From: Gymnorhina tibicen | Lineage: Eukaryota; Chordata; Aves; Passeriformes; Artamidae | Direction: 5' to 3' | Assembly (NCBI GenBank): GCA_013399875.1 | Contig: VXAZ01009496.1 | Location: 191,275-255,274 of the forward strand | DNA length: 64,000 nucleotides | Shown here: piece by piece, positions 1-12,900 of the stretch | Layout: the number at the start of each line of letters is the position of its first letter | Numbering within the stretch: position 1 is the stretch's first letter | Notes under the pieces: model-generated | Seen by the model: the letters and a program-made list of their open reading frames with translations, nothing else | The model's database searches: none | What the model was told of the DNA's origin: nothing | Program-made: the position numbers and the translations under genes

Positions 1-1065
1 TGTAAAGGCCTCCCTTTACAACCACTTGTTGCTGAGGGGATATCTGAGTTCACAGACTCCTGGTGCAACAGCTCAGAACCGTTCCCTCAGAGCTACTGCA
101 CTCTATTACTATGTCAGTATTGTTTCCTGATGTAGTAAATATGAAAACTACATTTCTTACAAGGAATTAGATTGTATGGTTTCTTTGCAAGGTTTAGTGA
201 ATGAACTAACTCCCTCTTCTATAACTAGTAATAAATAGTAATAAAACCTTTTGCTGACATTTTAAAGAATAGTGCAGAATGCGGGTAAAACACTGCAGAA
301 TTGATTTTGCACTTATCAGACAAGAAGAAATGTAATTATATTGCATTTCCCCAGGGACTGTTTTCTTTTATCTAGCCTCTTTATTTTAAAAAAACCCTGT
401 AAGAATTCAGTAATCTTCCATGGATGTCAGAAGGGTTCCAATCCATTGCAAATCTTAGAATTTTTTCAGACAGGCCTGTCCTCCTTAGTTGGACCACTGT
501 GGTTCTCTATTTTTACACTATTATTTCAGCAAAATTCCAACTGGACCCAATTTTTCTGCAGAACTATGGGCTCTAAAGCAAAGCCCTTAGGTCTCCTTTT
601 ACAGCCTGCTGCTTTGCAGAGCCTTGTGTCACTCTGCTAAGATAGAATCAAGCAAACTTCCTCCTCTTTGGTTCTTGCCACTGATCACTGATCACTTGTT
701 ATGTTTTGGGCCACATGCACACAGGAATACACCTGTGTTTTACATTCCTGTAGAAGATAATTTTTATCTTATTCTTTCTTTCAACTGCATTTTCTTCTTG
801 GAATGAACGAGACTGTGGGGGATGAACCCCTCACTGATATGAGGTAATAGAAGAACAATAGAAACATGTTTGGCTCCTGTTGTTACATGTAATTTCTCAG
901 TATTCCTGAATTTTGCCCATGTCATACTGTCAGTTGATGGTTAACAAGGCATCTTGATGCTCAAAGAAGAGGTCTGTACCTGTCAAATGGTGTTGGACTA
1001 GAAAGCCACAGAACATTTTTTATCTAAATAAAGATGAGGATATCTGACCTCTTGGAAATAAAGTA
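1..1065. other. Noncoding AT-rich sequence, no gene seen
   Basis: No recognisable repeat, RNA gene or coding exon was found. Open frames here (longest 99 codons, plus strand, 341-640) have no recognisable motif and are of the size expected by chance in AT-rich DNA. Confidence 0.6.
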
Positions 1066-1358
1066 CCACTTCCAGGCTCTTCTTGGTGGTGCCAAGCAAT
1101 AGGACAAGAGGCAATGGACAGAAACTGATGCACAGGAATTTCCACCTAAACATGAAGAAGAACTTCTTTACTGTGCTGGTGACTGGGCACTGGGACAGAT
1201 TGCCCAGAGAGGTTGTGGAGTCTCCCTCACAGGAGATATTCAGGAACCATCTGGATGCAATCCTGTGCCATGTGCTCTGGGATGACCCTTCTTGAGCAGG
1301 GATGTTGGACCAGATGACCCACTGTGGTCCCTTCCAACTTCACCCATTCTGTGATTTT
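1066..1358 (+). mobile_element. CR1 LINE fragment, 3' end
   Basis: 5'-truncated copy of the chicken-repeat-1 non-LTR retrotransposon. It begins near the CR1 words GCTCTTCTTGGTGGTG and GGACAAGAGGCAATGGACAG and ends at 1358 in the terminal words CCCTTCCAACTTC and ATTCTGTGAT. Frame 1083-1295 still reads through the conserved terminal peptide, including [33 protein letters not shown] and ILCHVLWDD. The 121-codon frame in the copy at 60.0-60.8 kb matches it closely, so both probably belong to one subfamily. Known for the family: 5' truncation during target-primed reverse transcription leaves short dead copies. There is no sign of host use. Confidence 0.93.
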
Positions 1359-3106
1359 AAAACTGGTTTGAAAGATAACCAGTGACCTAAATTCATGCTT
1401 GCTCTGGCCTGAGGAATATCCAAACAAACTTTGATGCTATCACATTTCAAATAATAAAGTTCAAATGCCAACCGGTCCATTATTTAAAAGCTGGCAAACT
1501 ATTGCAACCCAGTTGTCCCTTTAGTACTACTTTTCAGTTTCTGCAGCATCACAGAGATGGTCCAATGAGTGGAGTTTGAAAATAATAGATAATTTTAAAA
1601 GTCTTTAAAAAAATAATTTAATTACTTTTCATTTCTCCTACTTGCACTTGATAAATGAACATATTAAACTGTGAAGACTCAGGAGCCTCCAAAAGCCTTT
1701 GATGTGTATTAGAATAATCTAATAATTAACCTCAGGATTCACCAGCATGACTCACTGAGGTGAAGTGAAACAGCGCTTATTATGAAGGGAATTCTAGGTC
1801 TGCCAGCCCCAAGGAACCAAGCTGGCTTCATTCTCCTCCGCTTTGTCATGGAGAGCTGTGAGCTCCCCTGATCTATCTTTTGTTGCATTTCACTCTTGAT
1901 GAGAGGCTCTTTTTCAGTGCAGCTTTTTTTAAACAGCTGGGCACATAATTTTTAAAAGGCAATATTGAGAAATAACATTTGGCTTACATAATATATATAT
2001 GCAAGAAGAAGATATATTTTCTCTCTGGACTATTTTTTTCCAGTACCTGATATTAGAGAGCATTGTTCAGCCTGGGGTATCTATTAAATACTTTATATTG
2101 ATGTGGTTACCTGAACTAAGAATGGGCCTTCTCTTTAGAGTGAGAAAGCCTATGCTCACAACTTCCCCCGCGTCTTTGGCTAGTACAGCATGGATACCAG
2201 TCCTACGTCTGCTCTAGAGAAGGACAGCACTTCAACTCCTACAAGTACCACTGAAGAGGTACCAGTGTTGTGTTAATAAACTGCTCCCCTTGCCTTTAAC
2301 TGTAAGCATAACGATTCATAATAATGCAACTTCTTATTTGTACCAGGGTCAGAAGTGGTCACTGATTTTATGTACTCAGATTAAGTATGTTCTTCCTGAT
2401 TTGTAATGTACTGGAAAGCGTCAATGCCAGTTGGACCGATTGGTAAATGACGGCAGCAGCAGCTCCCTGGAAATGCACACTCAGAACCAGGAACTGATTA
2501 AGGAGTGGACATTTAAAAACCCTGGCAGCAGTTTCTGTTTGTGACTCTCTGAGTGCTTTCATAATGTGCTGTGGGAGCCAAGGTAGCCTTAGACTCACTG
2601 AAGATGGCCACAGTGATGATTGACCAGCCAGGTTCACTGTTTTGCTTTCATTCACAGTATGATTCAGGAGGTGTTGACAGAAATGTCTACAGATTTGAGC
2701 AGTGGCAGTAATAAGAAAAAATTACACAAGGCAATGCTTTAACCTGCTGTTGAAAGACTACCTCTCTGTAAGCATACCCTGTCTTAGAGCCTCATTTCCA
2801 GAGCCCCTTCCAGAGTAAATCAATATATTCACTAGAACTAGACTCATCAATACTACTTAGTTTCCAGTTTCACAGATTTTACCTAAGTCTTTGGAGGGAT
2901 ATCTAGGAGAAGACAGGGTGAGGAAGGATTGGTCTTGCTGAACCAAGGAAGAACTTACCAAGGAAGTAAAACCTTTTGAGGTGTCCTAATACTGTCCCTT
3001 ACCCTTGAACACCAAGTAGTAATTTCTCCATGTTAAAAAAGGTTGTCTTCAACCTATAGTTACAATGTTGTATCAGGAAAGGGGCAATATATGTGGCAAT
3101 ATATTC
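1359..3106. other. Noncoding sequence between two CR1 copies
   Basis: AT-rich unique sequence. The largest frames (95 codons, minus, 2368-2655; 72 codons, plus, 1999-2217) resemble no protein I know. A donor-like GTAAGT on the minus strand near 2950 has no convincing partner acceptor. Confidence 0.55.
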
Positions 3107-3530
3107 TCATAGAATCACAGAATTGTTTGGGTTGGAAGAGACATTAAAGATCATTGAGTTCCAACCCCCCTGCCATGGGCAGGGATACCTTCGACTAGAC
3201 CAGGTCAAAGCCCCACCCAGACTGGTCTTGAACACTTCCAGGGATGGGAAATCCAATTTCTCTGGGCAACCTGTTCCAGTGCCTGGATTGCTCACAGACA
3301 TTTGTGTTCCTTCCCCAGCAGACATCTGGGTGGTTAAAATGCCCCCCCAGGTTGAGCACTTACGAGCAGGATGCCTGCTGTAGCTGAAGTAAGAAGGTCT
3401 TGTCAACAAGCTCCCCCTGACGAGGTGACTGTTTTTGACCTCAACAACAAGGTTCCCTTTTTTGGTCCTGTCCTTGATTTTTACGCTCAAGTTCTCAATC
3501 TGTTTGCAACTGGTTTGTGCTCCTATCCTT
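3107..3530 (-). mobile_element. CR1 LINE, internally deleted (endonuclease part joined to 3' end)
   Basis: Minus-strand CR1. The 3' terminus lies at 3107 (TCATAGAATCACAGAATTG, the complement of the CR1 tail), followed by typical 3' sequence up to about 3284 (GGGCAACCTGTTCCAGTGCC). The match then jumps, without the expected middle of ORF2, to sequence from the endonuclease region. Read on the minus strand, 3285-3345 gives NFNHPDVCWGRNT and then EQS, the counterpart of the CR1 endonuclease motif GDFNHPDICW with its downstream N-T and K-Q-S residues. Similarity to the upstream endonuclease region continues to about 3530. Reverse transcriptase and most of ORF2 are absent. The first catalytic-region Asp of GDF reads as His in this copy. 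It is either one copy with a large internal deletion or two truncated copies fused. Confidence 0.85.
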
Positions 3531-4464
3531 TCTTCTCAGTCTTTCTTCTCTTTCTTTCAGTCAAGGGTTCACCAACAACGACCAACACTTTCATTTGCAA
3601 AAAACTAATGGATTTCATTGTGCCTTGAACCGAGAGTCAAAGTCTCACAAAAGCTTCTAAAAGTACCTCTCAAGAAAAAGGATGCTCTCTCTCTGTAATA
3701 GACTACATTACATATATTGTCACTGTACATCCACTGACTCACAGTGCACTTGCAAGTCCAGATTTTCAAGATCACTGACACAACAAATTAATCCATGTAT
3801 TTTCCAAGACTTACAGGTCTAAACACATTTATGTCTTTTGAAAGCAGTGCAGCTTATCCAGGCTAATGCTAGTATGTTTCTTCTGCTGAAGTGAAGCAGC
3901 AGATGTATTCAAAATATTACTTGTATTAGTGCAACCTGAGATACAACTGCCTGGGTGAAATTTCCTGCCATCTGTAGCAAGTCTGACTGAGTCATACTGA
4001 AACTGAAGTTATAATTTATTTATTGCTGTCAAAGGAGCTCCCTTTCCTTTTAGTATCTGAATGCAGTGAAAAATCTCAGATGAACTGTAGTTAATAATAG
4101 TTTGTGGTTAACCTGGGGAGGCACTTCAAGCACTCATATTTGCTTTTGACCACATTCTGTTCAATACTGTCACTGCCAATGTGGCCAGTGGAGCAGGAAG
4201 AGCACCTACATTAATTAAGAAGTTCAGCATTTGAAAGACCACATAGGATTTCAAAGTCAGGTGAGCATCTTCAGTCTGAAAGCAGAAAACCAGAGATTTG
4301 TAAAGGACAAGTGAAGCCTTGGAACTGGGGATGAGGATTTTAAATGGCCTGGTTGCAACTGGGTGGAAAAAGAATTCCAAGTTTACAATGTGCCACAGTT
4401 GCACATGAGGCTGCTTCAAAAGAGTGAATCACATTCTGGGATGTTTTAAGAACACTTCTGGCTG
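3531..4464. other. Noncoding sequence, no gene seen
   Basis: Unique AT-rich sequence. A 97-codon minus-strand frame (4126-4419) has no recognised motif or convincing splice context and is taken as chance. Confidence 0.55.
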
Positions 4465-4996
4465 TAAGACAGAGGAATGAAATTATTCTGCTCTACTTGC
4501 CACTGGAGAAGCCTCAGTCGAAGTACTGTATCCAATTTAGGGCACTGCACTTAAAGATAGATGTATACCAAGTGGAGATAGAAGAAAGCAGCAGAAATGA
4601 TCAGCCAAGGAGACAAGGCTGAATGAAGTAGTCTTATTTCTTTTGGTAAAAAGGAAAGCAAAAAAGAAGACTGATAATGACATCCAATCTCGTAAAAGAT
4701 TTTTGTAAAAAAGGAGGTGGTCTGTCATCCCCTGAGTCCAAGAAAAGGAGGCCCAGAAGAAATCAGCTGGCTTCTCAACAAATTATATTTTAATTATATA
4801 TATGGGAGAAAAATCTAGTCACAAGATTTATGAAAGCATTAGAGCAAGATAACAAGATACAGGTCAAATTTCAATTAGTGAAGATATTTTAAGGACAATT
4901 TAGGCTTAGGTGTGGTGGTTTAGGTGTAACTGATCCTTGTTCTTTGAAGGGATATGAAAAAGCTGACCTCTAAATGTCCCTTCCAACAATGAAACT
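4465..4996 (+). mobile_element. Old, degraded CR1 LINE fragment
   Basis: Recognised by order of CR1 words despite heavy decay: AATGAAATTATTCTGCTCTA, CACTGGAGAAGCCTCA with GTACTGTATCCA, and GGGCACTGCAC at the start. A weak match runs through the middle, and GACCTCTAAATGTCCCTTCC closes the element at 4963-4988. Small indels break every reading frame. This is the most diverged CR1 copy in the window apart from the short one at 15.7 kb, so probably among the oldest. Confidence 0.72.
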
Positions 4997-7900
4997 TCAA
5001 AAGGGTGAATTTCACCTTCCCCTTTCTCTGTGCACTGCTGTAAAACAGGGTTTCAGAGGTGGTACTGTGATGACAAGACAGTCATTTAACTTTAAAGCAA
5101 ATGATCTTTTGCCATGTATGCTTCAAACATGCTGTCCCTTTTCATGGCATCATAAAGATTGACAAGCAATTTGGACCAGGACAACAAATGCTGCAAGGTT
5201 AGGACCTGGAAGAGATTTATAATCCTTATCTGTAGAATTTGAGAGTCTGAATTCTTACTGGTTGCCTAATGCCTATCTGAAACAACAATTACAAATATAT
5301 TCTGATGCCGTGATATTGCCTTTACCGTTCTCAATGGGAAACCAAGAGAATAATGTCAGTTCTTTGTGAGAGGATTGGGGCATGAATTGCGTGGACTTTT
5401 CACACTGTAATCTGAGACTACTTCCCCTCCTCACGCCCCCAGTAGTCCTTATAGATTTATTGAATTTGAAAACTTTGCCATGAGATTAATTGATATTATC
5501 ATGCAAAAATGTACCTAAGGTGACCAAACCAGCAAGCTAAAATTTACAGGATGACTTTCTACAGCAGGGATGTTCCATAAGAAAATCTCCACATTTCATG
5601 AGCTACACGGCCATGTGACTATGAAAAGACAAATTTGAAAATGTTTCCCTTCTAATTATTCAGCAGACGAACATGGAATATCTGACTCAGCACAATAAAG
5701 CCTTCTTCCAATCAACACAAACTAATGATTAGGAAGGTTTGGAAAGTGTTATGTAGGATTATTCTGAAAATTGCTGTCTGAGGATGCCTTAATTGGGATA
5801 TGACTGGTTTTGAATAAGGATGTGTAAGTCACTATAAATTTTCATCAAGGTGGCCCAGGCCTGTTTATCCTTTTGCTGTATGTAATGACACACATTGCAG
5901 CCTAGGTGAAAATGTCCCATCCATGTCCTAGAAAATCTTAATAATTTATTTGTAGCCCAACTCATTCTAGACTTGTGCACGCTGCTCATTCTCTGCACTG
6001 CACAGCCGTCTCTTAAAGCAGCAGTACTGCACGCTACAAACAGCTTTGCCTGACACCCTCCTGTTTTTCATTATATTGTTATGTTATGTTTTCAAAACAA
6101 AACAAAATGAAGAATCAATACTGGGGATGTTTGGGAGAAATATTATGACCTTTGTTACAACTGGTACAATTCAGCAAACAAGCTGCAAAAGCAATTTCAC
6201 CCCAGTACCACCAAGGTAAGGATACAGAGGAAAAAAGTTGCTCACAACATAACTGTCCTATAAGGTGTTAGGCTAAATATATATAGGATGCTACTAAACT
6301 AGCAGCATCTCATTGGCTTTCTTCTCTTTTGCTGTACAGAGTCACTCTTTGCTGTATGGTAATGCATTTGGCCTAGGAAAACAATATTTTCCCTTTTTTC
6401 TCTGTTAAGGAGTTTATGGCTGTATTTTACCAGTATGACACTGCACTCCACCAAGCAATGGCTCATGTCACACCTGAAATCACAGTGGGCTGAATGAGGT
6501 GAAGCCACGTAGTCTCATTCCTCAGGCTTCCCACTGGTCTCTTGCTTGCTTTTTTACCTGAGCAGGTAGTGCTATGTCCAGCTTCAGGCTGTAATCATCA
6601 GCTCTTCATCCAGATTTTTGAGCTATTAGGGTGCAGCTGGTCAGTGATCCAGCAGTTCTGCTCGCAGTAGGTCTGCAGGATCAGTTCCATTGTAGCTGCA
6701 GCCATCCTGTTTGTGCTGCTTCCAATAGCATCCAGCTGCTGTGCTTCAGGGGCTGCCATCCCATGCATGTTGCACTGCTATTGATCGGAAGCCTCCTGAA
6801 ATCTGAATTACCTCTGTCTTTATCTCCAGTGTTGCTTTTAAAGCATAGTATACAGCATTGGGAAGTACCACTCTTGCTCCCTGAAGAGAGGAGCTGCTGA
6901 AGATCCAGAAATCAGAAGCAGGTGAGCATATCTAAACCAGGCAGAAAGTTTGGGAGTGCAAAACTCAGTTGTAGGGAGGCATGTACAGTCTCATACCTAA
7001 ACTTCTCCTTTGCATCAAATGAAATTACTGAATGAAGAAAAAACCAGACTGACAGGTTTGATAACTATATGGGGCTGGGTAACTCCAACTATGCAAGCAG
7101 AAAGAGGGTTTGCCTTTTTCACATTATTAAGTTTCCACTCTCTGAAATCTCTGAGTTTCCCAACCTCTGCCTCAACTTCATTGCAGCAAACTACTGTTCT
7201 GCAGATCATCCAGGCACTTTCCCATTCAGGTTCTCCTTTCTATGGCACACTGGGATTTTTAAGGTTTTGTTCTTCTGTACCAAAGGACTGGACATTCTGT
7301 AGTCTTCTTGGAAGAATTTAGTGGCTTGGGATGGCTAGGACCATGTGATTAGATGTAGACCTTAGGTTTTGTCTGCAGTTTATGAGATCAGACTAAGTGG
7401 CCATTTCTAGTCTCCATGAGGTTACTTCTCAACCCACATGCCCCCTCACTCTCCCTCTCAGTGTTTTGAATTAATACTTATCAGAACCATACATTTCATG
7501 CCAGTTTCTGCACTGATCATTGGTGTCTTCCATAATGCAAGATTAGAGATCAAGCAATATACATGTACCATTACAGGGTAATAGCTTCTAAAACTCAGAG
7601 AATCCAGGTTACCTTTTTTTCCCCCCATGAATTTGACTGTTTCAGATCCAGGCCCAGACTATGTTCTTGCTGATAAGGTAAAAAGGGCCAGGGCATTTTC
7701 TCTTTCCATGTGTAGCCAGGCAAAAACATACCTGTATATTTTCTTACACTCCAAAATAGCCTCAGATTGTCACCTGGGAATCATCTCTGGCCTGTGCTAC
7801 CTCCCAGCTATGCCCAGCATTACTGGCGAGAGAACCTGACCAAAACGCAGCAGGAGTGACTCGATCGTGTGGGCACCCACATGGCCGTGCTGTGTGTACT

Positions 7901-9722
7901 TGCTTTATTAGTACAAAAGTAGCCAGTGGGAGCCAGAGACAACTGATCCTGAGATATTCAGATACCAGGAGGCCAGCAAGAGAGAGGAACCCTCAGATCT
8001 TGAGGAAAGGGTGCACGTCTTTATGAAAATGCAGATACACATCTGTTACACAGCGTACGAGGAGTGGTAGCAATGTCCACACAGTGACATGAGCATTAAC
8101 TTTGCTAAAAGCCAGAGGAGATACAGAGGGTCCTCAGCAACAATGGGTTCTGATTTGCATTTTGCGAAGCCAGTGCTGTTGTGCCCTCTGTGCTCTTTGT
8201 ACCTATACCAGTCTTGGCAACATAGCATATACTCACTCATGCTCTAATTGAGCCCTCATTTTGCTGCACAGGCAGCACAAATGCTGGAATATCTACAGTC
8301 TAAGCAGGAGCTGACTCAGAAGAACATACTGGCTCAAACTGGAGGTCCCTTTAGCCCATTTCTCTGTCTCTCATAGTCCCCCATAGCAGATGTTTGGGGA
8401 ATAGCAGGGCATGCATCATATATCCCAAAGACAGCAGCTGAGCAAATCTGGGACAAGAAAGACTTGAATGAAAAAGTGTGTTCATAATTTTTAGAGTTTG
8501 GGCTTCATCCATGTGCTCTGGCAAAGGAGAAGAGTTTTCTGTTTACATGCATCACATCACTCCTGCCATAAAAGCAAATGGTTCTTTCTGGCCTGTTGCA
8601 ATGAACAGCACAAATGGTGCCATCCAAAGCAAACTCTGTTGTATAGGCCCCCACAGTTCTGCCCCTCCACAAGCCTGACACATTACAACTCCTCACAAGC
8701 CACTGAAACAAGAGAGAGGCCTTGCTTTTTGATTGTTTGGTAGCAAGACCTGTATCAGTGTTCAGGTTTTGTGGCACCTTCGAATCTGGGGATCACCCAG
8801 TCCAAGTGAGGCTGGATAGCCAGCATCCTCCTCCAGCATGCTTTACCTCCAGCACAGCCCAAATAAGGAGCACCCTGTGCACACAGACATCTCTTTGCTC
8901 AATGTGTGGGCGTCACACATATCCATGTGGCCCTGGAAAACCTTGCAGTTCTTGGCTCCTCTGCAACAACCCGTGATCCAGTCTTGCTACCACCTCGTGG
9001 GCCCCAGCTTTCTCAATGTTCTGGGGAGCTGATGGCAGATGTCCCATCACAAATGGAAGAGGGTACCTGGGATGGTCCATCCACTTTGAAATGTTCTGTT
9101 TTCTTCTCAGAAATCAGGAGTAACCAGAGCAGGCCAAAGGGGTTTGCCTGAATATACAAGAGCTTCTGCTGCTACTGCCTGAGCCCACCCTTCAAGAGCA
9201 TGTTTGACTAACACTGGAGAAAGCAGGCCAGAAAGTGGATGAAGAAACAAAGAAGAAAGAAGGTGCTAATGGAATAAATCAGCTTCCCAGGACCTAATGA
9301 CAACAGTGCATTTACACCCCTAAACATGACCTTTGAGTATCCTCACAAAAAAAAAAAGTATCCACATTGGCCTCCCAAAAGAGCATCAGCAATTTAATAG
9401 GCTTTACTCTTTGTCTCACTTTTCCTCTCCTTTTCAAACAAGTGGTCCTCAAGTTTTGCCAGTAATGTGGTAAAAGACAGCCACATCCCACATAGAGGTA
9501 GTTCTTGCCCATACATCTATGTGCAGAAAGTGTTTTTGTCTATGTGTGCATTTCTGCTGTGGTTGCTCACTGGAAGATTTGGGCTATAATCGCACAATTT
9601 TGAGCTTTATCTCAGCTTCAGTAAGTGGAATGCTGCAAACTTTCAAAAACACCTCGAAGCTGCCTCAGCAGCCTTCTGACAGTTTCACTGTCCCCCAATT
9701 CAACATATTTGCAAGAGCATGT
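4997..9722. other. Noncoding sequence, 4.7 kb, GC rising towards 9 kb
   Basis: No repeat could be named. From about 7.8 to 9.2 kb the sequence is less AT-rich than its flanks and has scattered CpGs (for example ACTCGATCGTG at 7859-7869). This could be remnant LTR or ordinary composition change, and I could not align it to a known element. Short overlapping frames at 8.48-9.15 kb on both strands show no recognisable protein. One pair of good splice signals lies at 6830-6921 (listed separately). Confidence 0.5.
6830..6921 (+). other. Candidate noncoding exon (splice signals only)
   Basis: A pyrimidine-rich acceptor (CTCTGTCTTTATCTCCAG, ending 6829) and a donor (GCAG|GTGAGC, from 6922) bracket 92 nt. 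All three frames contain stops, so if this is an exon it is noncoding or untranslated. Nothing else supports it. Confidence 0.15.
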
Positions 9723-9984
9723 AGTGACAGGACAAGAGGGTATGGCTTCAAACTAAAAGGCAGTATGTTAGATTAGATATTAGGAAAAAAATTTACTGTA
9801 AGGGTGATGAGGCACTGGAACAGGTTGCCCGTAGAAGCTGTGAATGCCCCATGCCCGGAAGTGTTCAAGGTGGGTCTCTGATCCACCTTGTCTAATGAGA
9901 GGTGTTCCTGCCCACAACTGGGGAGTTGGAACTAGAGGATCTTTGACGTCTTTTCCAACCCAGCCCACTCTGTGATTCTATGAA
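9723..9984 (+). mobile_element. CR1 LINE fragment, 3' end
   Basis: Starts in AGTGACAGGACAAGAGG and runs through GATTAGATATTAGGAAAAAA, GGCACTGGAACAGGTTGCCC and GATCTTTGACGTCTTTTCCA to the tail TGTGATTCTATGA at 9971-9983. This order is diagnostic of the last ~260 bp of avian CR1. It differs in wording from the copies at 1.1 and 60 kb (ATATTAGGAAAAA class), so it probably belongs to another CR1 subfamily. Confidence 0.94.
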
Positions 9985-12900
9985 CATTCCCACAACTCAC
10001 AGCGTATACATAGCCAGTATTAATTGCCTCATTATAACAAGACAGGCAAAACTAGCACTGAAGAAAACAGCAAAAATTACAGAAGGTAGCAGTAGAGCCT
10101 GCCAGCTGCAGCCCTGTGTTTTATTTATCCTCTCAGAGTCCCTGTGGCTGAGAGGATGGCCCAACTTGTGCTGGAGGCTTCCAAGCCCCAAGTGTGTGCC
10201 ACATAATTTTGCCCAGACTTAGAGCAGAGAGCCGCGAGCACTTGTTTGTCCTCATTGTCATTCAAAATGGGACAGTTCAATACAACCATGCTGCCAATGC
10301 TTTTGTGTCAGAAGGCTCATCTCTTGTGTGTGCCCTACAGCCTGTCTTACACATGTGATTTCCACCTCTGAGCAGAGGCTGGGTGTGGGGAGGGACAGCC
10401 TTTTGTGTGCCATTTCTTGCCAGCCTGGCCCTATAGCACGAAGTCATGATGCCTGCACTTATTTCCCACCATCCCCTTGGTGGTCTCAGAGTTCCTCCTC
10501 TGCAAGAAGTGTATATCCTGGAAGAAAAGAAGGATGGACACCTACTTAATATCAGTGCTTGGCTGCAAGTGCCCCTCTGAACGCTGTCAGCACCACTCAG
10601 TGAAATTTGCCTCCTTGCAGCCAGCACCTCTGTGCTCAGCTGAGCCCTCAGCTCCAGTCATCTTCAGTCTTCCCTATCCCCTGTGCTCTTCATGCTCTCA
10701 ACTGTCTTGTCTTTCTTTTTTCTTTCCCTGCCTCCCCCCATTTCTTTTTCCTTCGGGACTTCTCTTTGCCTCTCCCCTTCAGGCTTCCTGTCTCCCTTCC
10801 AAGCCGGCACTTTCGACAGCAGGAATTTCAAGATATGGCATGCTCATACATTTTGTATTAGCTCTAGGGGCTCTTAAGCCTTCTGACATCACAGGGTTAG
10901 ACAAACTAGCAAGCACTGTAGCCCAGGAAAGCACCTGGAAGTAAGAGAAAAGGAGGGGACGAAATTAAATGCTTAGCAACAGGAATGCCACACTTTTGAA
11001 GTATTAACTAGGCGTTCGTTCAATCTCAAAGGGTTATTGCATTAAGAAATCACATTAGAATTAAACAGGAGAGAAAAAGCACTTGCTGGCTAAAGGCTGA
11101 GGATAAACCCAGCATTTCTTTATCACTGCCTAGGGTAAAGAAAAACCTTAATTACAATACTTGTCTCTGAATAATATTTCAGTCATAACAGCACATTTCT
11201 CAGATTCTGCATGATAAGTGCATTAATATTTATTCATTCTCTATGACCTTTAGATAATTCCTAAGGGTCCTATTTTGCTAGCGTTGATGGCTGCTTATTT
11301 TTTATGCTTCTTCTGTACACTGGTCCAAAGCTTATCACCATATATCAGCATCTTTCTTGTCTTTGGAAACCTATTCCTGTGAACAGGGTGGAAAAAACTT
11401 GGTGCTGACTTTGTTCTCAAGCCTCAAAACTAATCTTTAGGAGTAGAGACCTTCTGCTATGTTAGACCCTAGTGGATCTCAGACTTAGCATAGAGACTTA
11501 TAGAATGTAGAAACTTATCCCTTTTGAAACTGTTGGGACTGGGAAAGACTTGGGTCACCGTTTTTGCACTAGTTTTCTTGTCAGTCTCAAATGTTTGTCA
11601 TTCACTGGTGTGTAATTCTGTTTGTCGACTTGGATCCACATCTGGCTTGCCTTACACAGGAGGGCTGCCCTGGAGACCACAGGACTAAGACTATGTCCCT
11701 TTGATTTCACTCTTTAGAAACATGTATCTAAAAACTTCTTAAAATACTTAGAATTTGCCTTCTTCACCCACTGACTTTCAAATTGAAGGGGGTTTGGTGA
11801 GTTTTTGTAACTTAAAATATGGCTAGGTGAACATCTTTTTTCAGTGTTCAGGTCACCTTCTTTTCAAAATGTTTGGTTTCTACAAAACAGTTAGTATTTC
11901 AAATTACATAAAACCCTGTTGATTTCCAGTTATAAAAATAAGGTAGAGAAGACTCAATATTCAGACACTGGCACCTGGCCAGTGGATTTTGCTGAACTCA
12001 TTTACAAATTGCATTTTGAGCAAAAATACTCTTGTATTAAAAAGTATGAGCTAGATAAGATCACCATCTTCTGAATAGTTTACAGGCAAAGAAAAATCTG
12101 TAGTCCTTCACGTAATATCTGAGTGCATATTTACAGAAAAAAAGAGCACTCTAAATTTCTAGAAGCAAGTGCATTTGAATGAGACTATGTCTCTTTCCTC
12201 CTTTTTGGTATGCCAAATACTGAACTCCTAATCATACTGTTCAGTCTTTGGGGATAAAAATGCAATTCTGAGAAGAGTGTAAATGCCCTTTATGCAAAGA
12301 AAAGTCTCTTATCTGCAGTAATTTGGTGAATAGGCTCTATGATGATATCTGATGTGCTGTGCTTCACCCACAGAAACTCTGCCTCCCACTTTTAGTTTTT
12401 TGGATCACTAATTTCCAGAACTGGAGAGATAGCTAGGTAGAGAGATGCCAGCGTGGGACATTTTCTTGTATATCAGCATATCACAGTCTCTTTTTCAGCT
12501 AAACAATTTAGAAAAACAAAAGACACTATCTTTCTGGATGGTTGTATTTCTTTCATAAACAATGGCTGTAGATAAGGGCGTATTTCTGTTCTTAGCTAAG
12601 GAGCATTTTATCATGCAAAGGTATCAAAATACTATCTAGTCATGCACATGTCCCAGTGGAAAAAACGGTTTTCAGAAGCTGAAAGACAAAAATGCAGCAG
12701 CCTTAGTATTCAACACTCTTCTATTGACAATACAAGGCAGTAGTTACATGTTAAAAATAAATACTGGCTTTGGATTTTTTGTAAATAAAAAATATACAAA
12801 TCTTAGAATCCAAGTTAATTTCACCTACATTTACAAACCAAGAAGAAGCCAGACTAGTTGTGATGATTTCGATGAGGAGTATTCAAAGAGGCAAGAAGAA

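Noticed and set aside
3107..3490. 127-codon minus-strand frame
   Set aside because: It is a frame through the rearranged CR1, not in the frame that shows the NFNHPD-CW endonuclease motif.
7840..8060. CpG-bearing segment resembling LTR texture
   Set aside because: No TG...CA boundaries, no polyadenylation signal in order, and no family could be recalled. Left as unassigned sequence.
10477..10944. 155-codon plus-strand open frame
   Set aside because: It overlaps a pyrimidine-rich tract that lacks stops. The translation is S, P, L and F low complexity with no domain, and overlapping frames on both strands are equally open.
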